Source: Carposina sasakii (lineage: Eukaryota > Arthropoda > Insecta > Lepidoptera > Carposinidae). Taken from it: a stretch of DNA of 64,000 bases. Both the position numbers and the translations under genes were made by a program. The stretch lies in assembly GCA_014607495.2 (NCBI GenBank), contig CP053163.1:2398716-2462715 (forward strand), read 5' to 3'. Every line of letters starts with the position of its first letter. The stretch's first letter is position 1. The notes below the pieces were generated by a model. It saw nothing but the letters and a program-made list of their open reading frames with translations. It had not been told where the DNA came from and did not search any database. Shown here one piece after another: positions 38,400 to 51,000 of the stretch.

Positions 38400-39008
38400 T
38401 TAATATGGAGTTTGCTGCTATACCGTAAGTCTGCGGAATACTGACTCTCAGTCTATTTAAGCGCGTTCGCCTTTATTTCATAAATAACATTTTAAATACC
38501 TACGATGCCAGTAGATAATTTTGAGCTCGGAACCCATAGCAACTGAGTGAGTGCGTTCAGAAAATTAATCAAACGGAAAATTTAACCTTGATGTCAGAAC
38601 TTTGATTCTTATTTTATTAATTATTTCATATTCAAGATTAGTATCAGATCTATTACCATTGTTGTTATTAAGTACATTTATTTTAATTCAATAATTTATA
38701 AGTATATTCCATAATATATGCAAATTAAAGAAAGCACGACATTTAAGATTGCGTTTAAAAATAAAAATAACACTACATACGGTCTTCTTTCTCTTTCTTT
38801 GCTCTACGTCATTTTCCTTCGTTCGATGTGTGGTGTCATGAGAGATATTCGTGATCGTGATCTTTCTTCAGTAAAAATAATTTGATTTGATATGATTTTA
38901 GGATCTATTTCGATTGTTTAATTATGTTTTATGTTGGCTGCGATATGGTAGTTTCGTATAGTTGGGTAGAAGTGATTTAGCGAGAAGATTTTGTTGATCT
39001 AGTTCATA
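38400..39008 (+). promoter_or_regulatory. Rbcn-3A 5' flank and probable 5' UTR
   Basis: About 600 bp of AT-rich DNA before the start codon. I see no convincing TATA box. Upstream exons are possible, since an AG after a T-rich tract lies near 38902. No transcript start can be placed from sequence alone. Confidence 0.4.
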
Positions 39009-39095
39009 ATGAACTGTCACCAAGTACTAAGTGGTGCCTGTAATTCAGGAGATCAATGTTTTGCTGTTGGTTCAGTGGAAGGAATACCCTTCACC
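39009..39095 (+). CDS. Rbcn-3A: Rbcn-3A exon 1 (start codon)
   Basis: Encodes residues 1-29, MNCHQVLSGACNSGDQ onward to ...GIPFT. It ends in phase 0 at a GTGAGT donor. The TAG three codons before the ATG rules out an upstream in-frame start in this exon. The 5' UTR continues upstream and its start cannot be fixed. Confidence 0.93.
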
Positions 39096-42000
39096 GTGAG
39101 TATTTCGTGAAATTAGTTTAGGAGCCGCGTGTCCAGTGGCCGTGGATCACGAGTGCCTAAAGTGGTAATTGAGAATGGCTGGAACAGGAAAATCTAATTT
39201 AGCACAGTTTGATAAGCCTAAGTCATATTCGTTTGAACAATAAAGTATTATCTAGTAACTTGTGTATACATACATGTAACCTCTCTCGATTCTATTAGAT
39301 ACAGTTGTTACATAAATTTCCTTGAACACTAATTTGCATTGGTTAATTATGATTATTTAAATAACAATAAGATCTCTTGGACATTGTTTTTATTGATGAT
39401 CCACAGTTACAATGTTCTATTTGTTAAATAATTTCATATTTTAAAGTTACTGATGAATAGTTACTTGAATCTATGCTTAGAATAAAACAAATACTAAAGA
39501 TTATATCTGCATTCGGTTCCAACTGGTCTTTAGTTGTTTTGTTGTTAAATAAAGTAATGGTCTGAAAGACACTGTTAGCTATTATTAAAAATGAAATGGA
39601 AACACTTAAATGAATCATAAAATTATAGATTATATAAACAAAGCAGTTAAAAAACACTAAAATCAAACAAAATATCTCAAAAATATTTGTTTATTTTTAG
39701 GCATATGCAGCTGGATGTAATATAGTGATTCTTGCGTCAAACTTTGAAAGGGTCCAGATAATCCCAGGAGCGATTCATGGCTATGTTCGTATCAGCTCGC
39801 TAGACTGTAGCACTGACACGGGGAAGATTGCAGCTGCTTATGGTGCTGAAGTGTGCATTTTTGAACCAACTCCTTTGATCCACACTGCTACTACAACACA
39901 TGTAAGTGACTTTTAAGTTTTATTTTTGGAGTATTATATTATAGGTACTGTGTGAAACATGAAAGATAATTATATTTTATTTATTATGATTATTTTTGTT
40001 AATATATATTTAGTTTTGGTGAACAGAACATAGTGGTCCTATAACCAAATCTCATGATTACATTGAATTCTATATGTAAAAAATATGTATTGCATCAGGT
40101 TGATGCTTCTATTCAATTCAATTTTGGTTGTATGGCTCTGTCGATTGACAGATGATTCTGCCAATTTTATGCTTCTAATGATAGTGACAAGTAAGAAATA
40201 AATAATGAAATAGATAGGCTACTACTTTAGTGTTAGGTATATTGAGTATGTAAATCTATTGTTATTTCCTAAGTTCCATAAATGACCTTTATGATAAAAC
40301 TTAGAATTTGGTTGCTAAAAATCGAGTGCAGGTTGATTAGATAGCTGGGCCAGATTGTAGATAACAATGTTTGTAGATAAAAAATGTAAATAAAATCTAT
40401 ACAAATGATTAATAGTATTCTACATATAGTGTATCTCTTTGGTTTGATAAAATAATTCATTCACATGGAATTGTATAAAGTATATTAAAAAATATTTATG
40501 TGGGTAGTTTGTCTTAGATGCTAACTTTTCCGAACTATTTAAATATAGGGTAAAGGGTTCTAAGGCTGTAAAGAAAAATAGCATATTGCAGATCTATTCT
40601 TTAGGTAAAACTAATTTCCCTTTCTTATTAAAAATAAGAACATAAGTTTATTTTGATTTTGAAAAATACTATACAAGAGGCCCCCTTTGTCTGAAAAATA
40701 AGCTACCTTCCTTCACTTCTTCACTAGCTTCTTCCCCCGAAGTTCTTTTTTCACGCAAAACGATAGCGAAAATTGTATAAAAATTGCTGCCTTGAACGTT
40801 TGAAGCCAAATTCGTATTACGTAAAATTAATTACAAAGGAACTTTGACATTTCAAGGCAAATATTGTAAAATTTGACTCATGCTATCGCTTTGCTTCAGC
40901 TTTGCTATTGATTTTACGTAATCAGGGGGAGGATCTCAGTATTCTTGGTGGTAACTTTTCCCTGATATTCATCCAAGTGATGAAAAACAGTAGTTTTTGT
41001 TCTCTTTACAGGAAGGTGGTGTTCAATGGTTGAATGTGATTAGAGTTTGTAATGCAATATTAACAATATGGGGATAAGATTTCTGTGTTTTAATTGAGAG
41101 AATTAATGGACAAAGGATAGTAGTCAATTACATATTTACATACTCACTTATGTCCCTTTGAGAACCCTATCCTGTTAATGGAGATTAATATATGAAACTC
41201 CTCTTGCACCATATAGCTTATGTATGATCTAGGTGGCTTACAAAGTGGCAGCTACTCTTTTTATAGCCAGCCTGATGCTATTGTCCTCTAAAAAAACACA
41301 ATAACTGCAAACCCACTTGTGTGTATATTTGTTGTATCATAAATGTCGGTTACATTAAAAAAAAATAAAAAATCTGTATTTAATATTAGTAACATTCAAA
41401 TCACGTGGAATCAATCACATGGTGTAGCTAGTATAGATTTACTACAACAAACAATCACGTGATCTGAATGTTGCCTATTAATTTGTATTGATTACATTTA
41501 ATGAAATAAATAATTGCTATGGCACTCAGCCATGCGCCAAAATCATTAGGAAACGATTACCTATTAAGTTAAGTACATTATGCAGAATGATTGTGTTAAT
41601 TAAACAAACTGAATGTTAAACAAACGATAAAAGATTGGTAGTGGCTGTCATAAGCTATCTCGATCTCCGTTATGATCCTGCAGCTTTGGCATCGCCATTA
41701 CGGGAACACAGTTGTGTCTTCGTCATCATACATTATAAGTATACATAATGTAGGTATGATGACGGGAGATTGGAGACTGGTATGGAGACGGGGTTGGACG
41801 TCCTCCGGATAGATGGACCGATGACTTAAAGAGGGCGGCTGGTAGTGACTAGATGGCTAAAACGGGAGATCGAGCCGTGTGGCGTGCTTTGGGGGAAGCC
41901 TACGTCCAGCAGTGGACTGCAATAGGCTAACGAGACAATTCGTTATTTGTTCCAAACGCTTCATGTCTGCGGCCGCTGCATGCTAAAGTACCTACTCAAG

Positions 42001-45000
42001 TCTACAGTAAATACTGCTTCGCACCGCGCTTCTTTAACAGTTTTGTTACCGCCGCGTTTCTGCTGGAAAATTAATCATAGTACATTTTTTTTATGATTAA
42101 TAACAAATTATCCGTGTTTAGTCAGTAGGTGCCATTGGACCTACGTAGTGCCACGGTAATCTAATGTAAACAAATTATATCCCTCCTTATTGTCGGAAAA
42201 CCAGGTCAATAGACCAAAGTACAGCAACGTTCGCACAGTTTAATCTAACCCGGGAGTTTACCTATTAAACTGTATAATATATTCCTGCGGGGCTTCATTA
42301 GAATCCGATGCATCCTGCCGTGCATGTCGTAAGAGTACTAGGGAATTTAAGGGCGTTCGTTCTCTCAGGCGATGGCAAACAACTTATTTTAGTTCATTTT
42401 TCTATAGTTAACTGTGCTGATGCGGGGCTTCACTAGAATACATCAGTTGCATCTCCTTCCATGCATGTCGTTAGAGTCGACTAATGAACTCGGGCATTCT
42501 GGCGATAAACTAGCAACTTGTCACTGATGTTTAAAATCTAGTCCTGTTATGCTAAACGTGGCTATGGAATCTCCTTTACGACTCTGCATTTCGCGAACAC
42601 AGCCGTGTGTATGTTACTTGTAGGATAAAATTTATAATATTAGTAAGATAGGAAGTAGGCTTTCTTTTTTGAGTGAAATGACTTAAAAAGTTCTTGCATC
42701 TCATTTTCTCATAACAAACTCAATAAAAGTAAGCAAGCCAGTGTACTATAAGGTAATGTTTTTATCTGCCATCAGGTTGTATAGCTATACCTACTCTCTT
42801 ATAGTGCGGTCACATGATTCGAATCAATGTGTGAAATAACAATACAGATGTAGGTATGTACTTTTATTTACTTATTTATTTTCTACCATTTTCCGCTTGC
42901 ATAGTAATAAATTGTTGGTTTCGTATATTAGCATTTAACGTAAAAGTAGATTCTAACTGTAACTAGTATAATAATAGTCTTTTATGTGTATGTATCTGGT
43001 GTATTAATCTATAATAAAAAAAAATGTAACGGGTCGCTGTCTGTACCTGGAAGATATAGGAGAAAAAATACTATAGGAGACCTTTATCAACGCAATAGTA
43101 CGCAAAATAATGTTTTTTGGAATTTTTGTCTGTTTGTCGGTTTGTCTGTTTGCCTGTGCGTTTGTGCACGCTAATATCAGAAACGGCTGTACCGATTTCG
43201 ATGCAGTTTTCAGTAATATATTGTGACAGGTTCCACTTAACATATAGGCTACATTTATCCCGGAAAAATGTTTTTATACCGGATAATTTCGACTTTTTTT
43301 TATCTGTAGTCTACGCGGACGGTAACGCAGGCGACCACTAGTGAAATATAAAAACCATCGCAATCGAATTAGATCCTTATCTCTATACAGGGTGTGAGTG
43401 ACGGCAAGGAAAATACTTAAATGTTTCCCTCTGGTTTCTCGAAGGCATGTCAATGTTAATTTATAATAACAATTTACATATGAAATTCTATTAAGCATTT
43501 AGCATTAAGCATTTTCTGATTGATTCATAAACGCTAAGGCAAAACTACTAAAGCTAGAGACGTGATATTTAGACCGTGGCCTCTTTTTGTGGCCTTGAGG
43601 ACCACAAAGAAAAGATCTCCCGAAGTTCCCACGGGAATGGAAAATAACGGGTATTCTAAAGTCAGTCGTGAGTGCTAGTTTAGCGTAAAATGAGAGTCAA
43701 TCGGCAGTTAAAAGTTAGCGTTTGAGAAATCAGTAAAGTCTAGTAACGCGCAGTCTGCCGATGTATTTAGGGCGTCTAAGTGGCGCGCCGATCTGACTGG
43801 TCGAAATCTCTGCCAGGAGTGCTACGACCTACGAAGCGTCGATCCTGTGACCTATATTCTCTCATTGCATATGGATATAGTTCATGTACCTAGTATATCT
43901 TACAAATATATACGAAAGTTTATGCTGATTGTTATCATCTAGCTAGATCACCCGGATCTCGGATGCTTGTTAGTTTTTCACGCAATATAGCTTACTAGCG
44001 ACCTGCCCCGGCTTCGCACGGGTGCTAATACTATGCTTAGAAACCTTCCTCTTGAATCATTAAACATGAAAAATCGTTGCGTAGTTTAAAATATCTAAGC
44101 AGACATAGGGACAGACAGACAGCGGGAAGCGACTTTGTTTTATAATATGTTATGATTATGATACACATTACATAGCAACGTAGCATAGCATGTCTCTGGT
44201 GAAAAGGCATTAGGCTGCTTTTCCATCAGAGATGTGCTATGCTGCGAAGATGTGAAAGCCACGCTACGAAAATATGTGACCGTATCCACCTATACTAAGC
44301 TAGTTATGTAGCTGTGCGAGGAAGATGCGCTATGAAGATGCGCCGCCGCAAAGAATCTGCGCGAGAAAGATGCGCAGCTCGAGCTATGCGATGTATCGAT
44401 AGTAGGGAAGCACGCATCCATAGCACACATCCATAGCACACATCCATAGCACGCATCCTTCCATATAAAAAACATATCTTAGTTGAATCCGTTTCCACCA
44501 GAGCTAAGCTATGTGCACCAATAAATAGGATTGGTGGATATAAAACGCGTCCATAGCAACGTAGCATTAGCTCATCTCTGGTGGAAAAGCACGAGTGTTG
44601 TGTCCCGGCGCTTAAGTGCGACATAGTTTTATCTGTGAAAACAATTCACGCTAATTCGCAATTGTTTGTTGGTTGACTCATTTCAATTACATAACCTCGG
44701 AGAGCCGCACTCTAATTTATAAAGAACAAGGTCGCGTTTAAGGTGTACTAGGATCGTCTGATGGTGGAAACTAGACTGCAGTAATAGATTATTGATTTGT
44801 ATAAACTTAATTATTTGGAGATGTTCCTTATACCTATGGAAAAATCCGCGATGTATAAGATTAATTATCTTCATTGTAAAACATCGTGAACATCCGTACA
44901 ACACTACAAAAATAATTTTAAAAAAGCAATGTCGCAATAACACTCCTATATTTCAACTTTATCACAATGGAAAAGCAAAGCAAGCAAATATGTCCATGTA

Positions 45001-48000
45001 TGTCCATGCCCATTATTTACCTTGTTTCCCTGTAAGGTTTTTGGGAAAATCGCCTTTATTCTTCGACTTTCATATGCGTTGTACTTCACGTATCGCTCAT
45101 GTACTTCACGTATGCATCGATATTTGAGCCAATACAGGCTTTTGTAAACATAGATCTTACTTAAATCTCGTCTTGTCGCGTCACGATGCGAGTGCTAAAA
45201 GGACCTTTCCAATTTAATGCTCTGAGAACGCTGCCCTTTAACTAACTTGCATCCGCCCACGACATCGTCCTCTTGCATTCCCGTGGTTATTCCGGGAAAG
45301 TAAATATCTCTTAGCGGTCCCTTACTCTTCTCAAGAAACATACCTACATGACATATTTTATCTTCCTATGTATAGTTTGTATGCAGTTTCGACTGTGGTT
45401 GTAAGTCAGCTATTCGGTACCTAATTGTATAAACGTTAATTTAAATCCTATCCTAAATTTAAAACCTAGACATTAGCAATAACAATAGCTTTACTTGAAT
45501 ACATAAGGGGTTTTAAAAGGGCCTTCAATAGAATACGTAAGCTGCATTTCCTTGCGTGTATGTCGTAAGACTTGACTAAGAAACTCGGCATGGCTATTAC
45601 GTAACTTGCAGAAGCAAAGCCGAAGCAATGCGATAGCTGCGCCTCGCCTCGCGCACTCACGCACTCTTAATTTACGCTGTCGCATTGCTTCGGCTTTGCT
45701 ACGGAATATTACGTAATAACCCTGCCGGAATCTTCTCAGGCGATTAGCAAGCCATTTATCATTTACATCTGTCTTCGATCCTGTACTTCTGGCTTGTATA
45801 CATATATATTTATTAATAAAAATTGCATAGCTAGACTTAAGATAGAAATAACCAAAATCTGAGAGGTTCTCCATAAAACCCGTATTCCAGGGCCTCGAGT
45901 ACAGATGGGTGCAAACTGGGCGGTTCGTGGCGGACGGGCCGATCACCGCCCTCTCGTGGAACCTGGAGGGCACGCGCCTCCTCACCGGAGGAAACCTCCT
46001 GCAGCTGTGGCATCAGGCGTCGCTGTACCAGGATGACAGTCAACGTGAGTTGTAGGCTTTACCGCCTTGTATACAGGATGTTTTTTCGTTGCCACCCTTA
46101 ACGAAGGGTATGTACACTTCAAGCCTCTAAAAAGCTAGCTTAATAATTATGTTCTTTGCAGCGAGTTCGGGCGTTACATTCCAAATAGGAGGCGATAAAG
46201 AAGAAAAGCCTAAACAGCAGGAAGAAGAAGAGCCTGTGAGTATGAGTATCATGTCAAATCTTTGCAGATAATCAACATTATTAGATACTTTCTACCTATT
46301 TGTCGGTTCTAAAATAAATTAAAAATCCTTTGGGATGACTTCTAGCACTCGGCTTCATAATTAAGTTCATCATCATCTTCCTGCCCTGTTCCCATTTATT
46401 TGGGGTCGGCGCAATATGTTCCTTTCTTCCATTCATCCATATTATCGCTCACTCCCAGTACACGCATATCCTCCCTCACACAGTCCATCCAACATTCTTT
46501 GGTCTACCTCTTCCTTTATATCCATCCACATTCATGCACAAATAAAATATGCCTTTGTAAAATATGCCTTTCATCCCATCGCTTTACATGCCCGTATCAA
46601 GACTTCGTAACTTGTCTGTGATCGGCGCAACTTTCAAACTTCTTCTTATATACTCATTTCTTATTTTATCCATTCTTGTAACTCCACAGATCCTTCTTCA
46701 GAACATTCTTATCTCGCTTACATGCAATCGATTTTCATCCGTCTTTTTTGTGGCCCAGCATTCAGATCCATACAAGATGACAGGTCGAATTACGATCTTG
46801 TACACCTTACCCTATAGCTTTAATGGCATCCGGGCATCGCACGTAACTCCCGTTATCTGTCGCCATTTTATCCATCATAATTAAGCTAGGTAAGTAAGTT
46901 AGGTTCTAGAAATGTTAAAATAACAACGCGGTATAGCGTTCGGCTATGTGCTAGAAGTATTTTTATTATTTCATATTATTCAATAGGCTTGTGACAAAAA
47001 ATAGCCACTGGTCAAGTCATGCCAAATATCAAACAATTTCCAAACTTTCACATCCATAAGTGGAATAGAATCGAGATTAGTGGAATAGTTTAACTAGTTT
47101 GTAACACTGTTTGCTGGACAGATAAGATAATAACATATGCGCAGATACTCGTATGACTGTTTGTTGCTGCTATCGCAGATGCCCGAGCTCTCTTAATTAA
47201 ACGTAATTTAATGCGATTACCGCACTACGGTTAATGGATTTGTTAATGGCGGTGGTGGGTGCATGGGATTAACGCGTGTCTTGCGAATGTGGTCTCGTTC
47301 GTTGGTATTTGGTACATACTTGTTTGACATGAGGCCAATTAAGTAAAATTTTATACATGTAAAACTGTATGAGCTATCACGTTAATTTATTGCACCACAA
47401 ATTTTCATACAAACGCGAGCTTAAAGCCTCGAGCACACCTGATGCGTATGCGTACACGTAAGCGTAGACGTTAGACATGGGCTAATCATATCCGGGAAAG
47501 GATTGAACATGTAGTATATCACTCCGACTAAGGATATATATCCTTTTAACATATCCAACTCCGCGTGCATATCCGGGATCGAAGAGATTTAAGTGAAGCG
47601 AGATATGACTGGGATTGGTTTGGTTAGGTTGTTGTAGGTGTCCTTTTAACAGATCCAACTCCGCGTACATATCCGGGAATGAAGAGATTAAGCAAAACGA
47701 GATATGATTGGGATGATCTATCCAAATAATAATTAGAATATTTGATAGGCGTATTTAAAAATCACTAAATAGGTACACTAAAACTATTGTCCTAAAAATA
47801 ATTCCAAATCCAAACAGCTTTTATTTACATCAAAAACAAAATACTTAAGATCAAATATAAAACGGAATAAATAGGAATTTTGAAAATTATAATTACTAAA
47901 ACAAATATTTATACTAAACGGCATGCCTGTCGCTCGTGAGTATTCGTATATACTCGTGTAATGTCGTTACATTCGCGCTCATTCGTCTACTGCGATAGTA

Positions 48001-51000
48001 CCGCGCGTTCCGGCGCGTTCGCATTCCGTCTCGCTCACTTATTCTTATCTTAGGCATTATTCGGTAGGTCGGAGTGGGTCGGATATAGGATATGGTAACT
48101 TTCTTTAAAGTGAAGGAGTTGATTCATATCCACCTCTGGGTATATATCCGAGGATATAGTTGTGTCCGGAGTTACCCATGTCTAGTAGACGTACACGTAC
48201 CTCTGAGTTGTAATGTATGGAACTGTATAGGCACCGGCAGACCGGATGCGTATGCGTAGACTTAAGCATAGATGTCAAGCGGTGACAGTTCCATACAATT
48301 AACTCAGAGGTACGTGTACGTCTACGCTTACGTGCACGCATACGCATCCGGTGTGCTCGAGGCTTAATGCCTTAGGTAGCAATCTGTACCAGCTAACCTA
48401 GTTACTTCGTAGCACGAACATATTATGCATCACAAGGAAACAATCCCAGTCACGGACCTGGACCACTAAGTTCATTTCATGTACGAATTTCACTTACCCC
48501 GTGAGGATTGGCGTCAGGCGGCCGTGAAAAAGCGCCAAATCTTTAGCAATACGACTTCTGAAAGAAACCATATTGCGCTTACCCTATAAATGGAATAAAT
48601 TGATTCACCAAGTAGCATTTGTACTTACAGACATTTAAACACTATAGTTTAGTATGAAGTTTATATCTAGCGAGTACAGAATTAGGATGGTGGGATAAGG
48701 GCAGAAAGATGATGAAAGAATGAAGAAAGATGAGGATGCGAGGTGGCGGAAGAAACGTCACAGCATGTGATCATGGAATGCACAAGCGTGGCCCAACAAC
48801 GAACACTGATCCTCCGATCGCCAGCATCTCGGAAGCCTGCAGCAAGCCTAGAAGGCTGCTAATCTTTTGGGAAAGTCTGGTTTGGTTGGAGTAAGTAGGT
48901 AAGGTAAAATACGTACAATGGTCTCAGTTACGAAGGCTAAGTGCAGAAAAAGCCGCGTGGTGCTGGCAGAGTAGAATTCGTACCACCCCATGTCTACCCG
49001 TGGGTATCGTACGAGGCGATTAAGGGTTTCCAACATGTCCAAAATACGAACTGCGGTCACCAACCCGCCTGCCCAGCGTGGTGACTATGGGCAAATACCC
49101 CTCATGGCAGTCTTGCAGCGTGCCCTGGGGGAGGCTTGCGTCCAGCAGTGGACGTGTATAGGCTGTGTGATGCAGAAAAAGCGGTAAAACTAAGTAACTA
49201 ACTATGATGAAAGAAACAAGGTCTTGCTTGTATCTAACCCGTGGCATGTTTCCCAGAGCTGGCTATGCGTGTGGCAGTGTCAGACGGCGACGCCGACGCA
49301 CCTGCTCGCGTTTTCGCCAGATGGCGTGCTGTTCGCCACGTCCGGTATCAACGATCGCCTCGTCAAGATCTGGTATCAGAATAAAGGTAGGTTTTGTTGT
49401 GCTACTAGAGTCCGTTTCATAGAATCTATGCCTGATTTTATAATATACAGGATGTTTTTTTGTGGCCACCATTAACGAAGGGTGCTTACTCTATACATCA
49501 AATAAAGTAAGTTTATGCAAAAAAAAATGCTGGGAATTTTTTTTTAAAATTTTAATTACTTGATCTGGCGAAATTTATAGTGTCTAGTGTTTATGCTAGT
49601 TTTTTTATAGACAGATATTAATTATTTCTCGTGAAAAAATCTTGCTACGTGTGTCTATGTGCATTTATGCAGAAAAACGAAGTCTATTTACTCAACTTTG
49701 GACCCTAATATTTTGGAAACCAGACACTTCCCAGGTATGCTTCCATGGAGAAAAATGATCGCGATGATGAGGAGATTCCGTAGTTTTCGGGAACGTTGAC
49801 GACCAAAAATCATCCTGTATAATACAGATCAAAGGAGTTCTTAGGTAAATTCTCCATAAATATCTTGTGTCATTCAACATCAATGTCTTATATAAGGTGT
49901 TATGTATTTCAGTTATTGCAGTTCCACCTCCTCATGTCTGCATGTTATTTACGTGATAAGACATAAAACCTATTTTCAGTGCGCTATTATGTCTGAAGTG
50001 CTGGCAAACCACAGATAATATAAGCGGAGCTAGATAAGCCGAGTAGTATAGTATAGAATACCCTTCAGTGTTCCAATTTTGGTTTATTGTTTTGTGACTA
50101 TTCGGAAATTCATAACAGTGTTTGTCTACATAGTCTGCTATACACAAAACTAATTTAAGCTTAGGTTTCCTATAGTTTATTTCATTACTAGTGGACGCTC
50201 GCGACTCCGTCCGCGTGGACTACAGAGAAAACAAAATGTCGAAATTATCCGGCATAAAAACATTTTCCCGGGATAAAAAGTAGCCTATATATTAAGTGGG
50301 ACCTGTCACCATATATTCCTGAAATCGGTTCAGCCGTTTCTGAGATTAGCGTGCACAAACGCACTGACAAACAGACAAACCGACAAACAGACAAAAATTC
50401 AAAAAATCATCGTTTTGGGTTCTATTGCGTTGATAAAGGTCTCCTATAATATTTTTTCTCATATATCTTCCATGTAAAGACAGCGATCCGTTTCATTTTT
50501 ATTATATGTATAGATTTAGCTCTTCGTCTAAGTGACTCGGGCATTCTCTCTTAAGCTGGCAACTTGTCACTGATCATGTGTGATGTGATGTGCCCCCGCT
50601 ATGCTAAATGACTATAGGCAGCATTTCGGGAACACATATCTGTGTATATCGTATGTATTTAACTCTTATATATACTTATATAGCGGTGATAGCCCAGTGG
50701 TTAAGACGAACACCGGGAGGCGTAAGTTCGATCCCAGTCACGGGCTTGTACCAATGAATTTATTTCATGTACAGATTTTAACATACATACATATAATCAC
50801 GCCTTTATCCCTTACCGCGTAGGCAGAGCACCAAAGGCCGATAGAACCACAGATTTTAATGTTGTAAAAATTGACACTTAGCTCGTGCCTCGGAAAGCAC
50901 GTAAAACCGTTGGTCCTGCGCCTGAACTCTCTCCGGTCGTGTCGGCTTTCCATCCCATCGGACTACGAGAGTGAGGGAATAGAGAGTGTATCTGTGTTTG

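Larger units (their letters stand above)
39902..45890 (+). other. Intron 2, repeat-rich
   Basis: About 6 kb, the longest intron. It holds a palindromic MITE relic (40815-40922), an RTE LINE 3' end (41781-41930), fragments of a repeat family with the string CTAAACGTGGCTATGG (about 42290-42620), two AT-tailed insect SINE-like copies (43023-43345 and about 43995-44160), a MITE cluster (44160-44600) and a hairpin MITE (45595-45718). No coding exon could be placed inside. Confidence 0.85.
46236..49256 (+). other. Intron 4, repeat-rich
   Basis: About 3 kb containing an antisense RTE-like reverse transcriptase fragment (46360-46884), a 0.95-kb TIR element (47421-48366), a 50-bp tRNA-SINE-like scrap near 48440, and a SINE-B copy with a clean target-site duplication (48954-49170). 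Confidence 0.85.

Noticed and set aside
44290..44624. Minus-strand frame with repeated CYGCVLWM strings
   Set aside because: Translation of the CATCCATAGCACA tandem repeat in a MITE cluster.
45491..46043. 164- and 68-codon minus-strand frames
   Set aside because: They are the antisense of exon 3 and of the hairpin MITE at 45595. The plus-strand exon has conserved WD sequence and splice sites.
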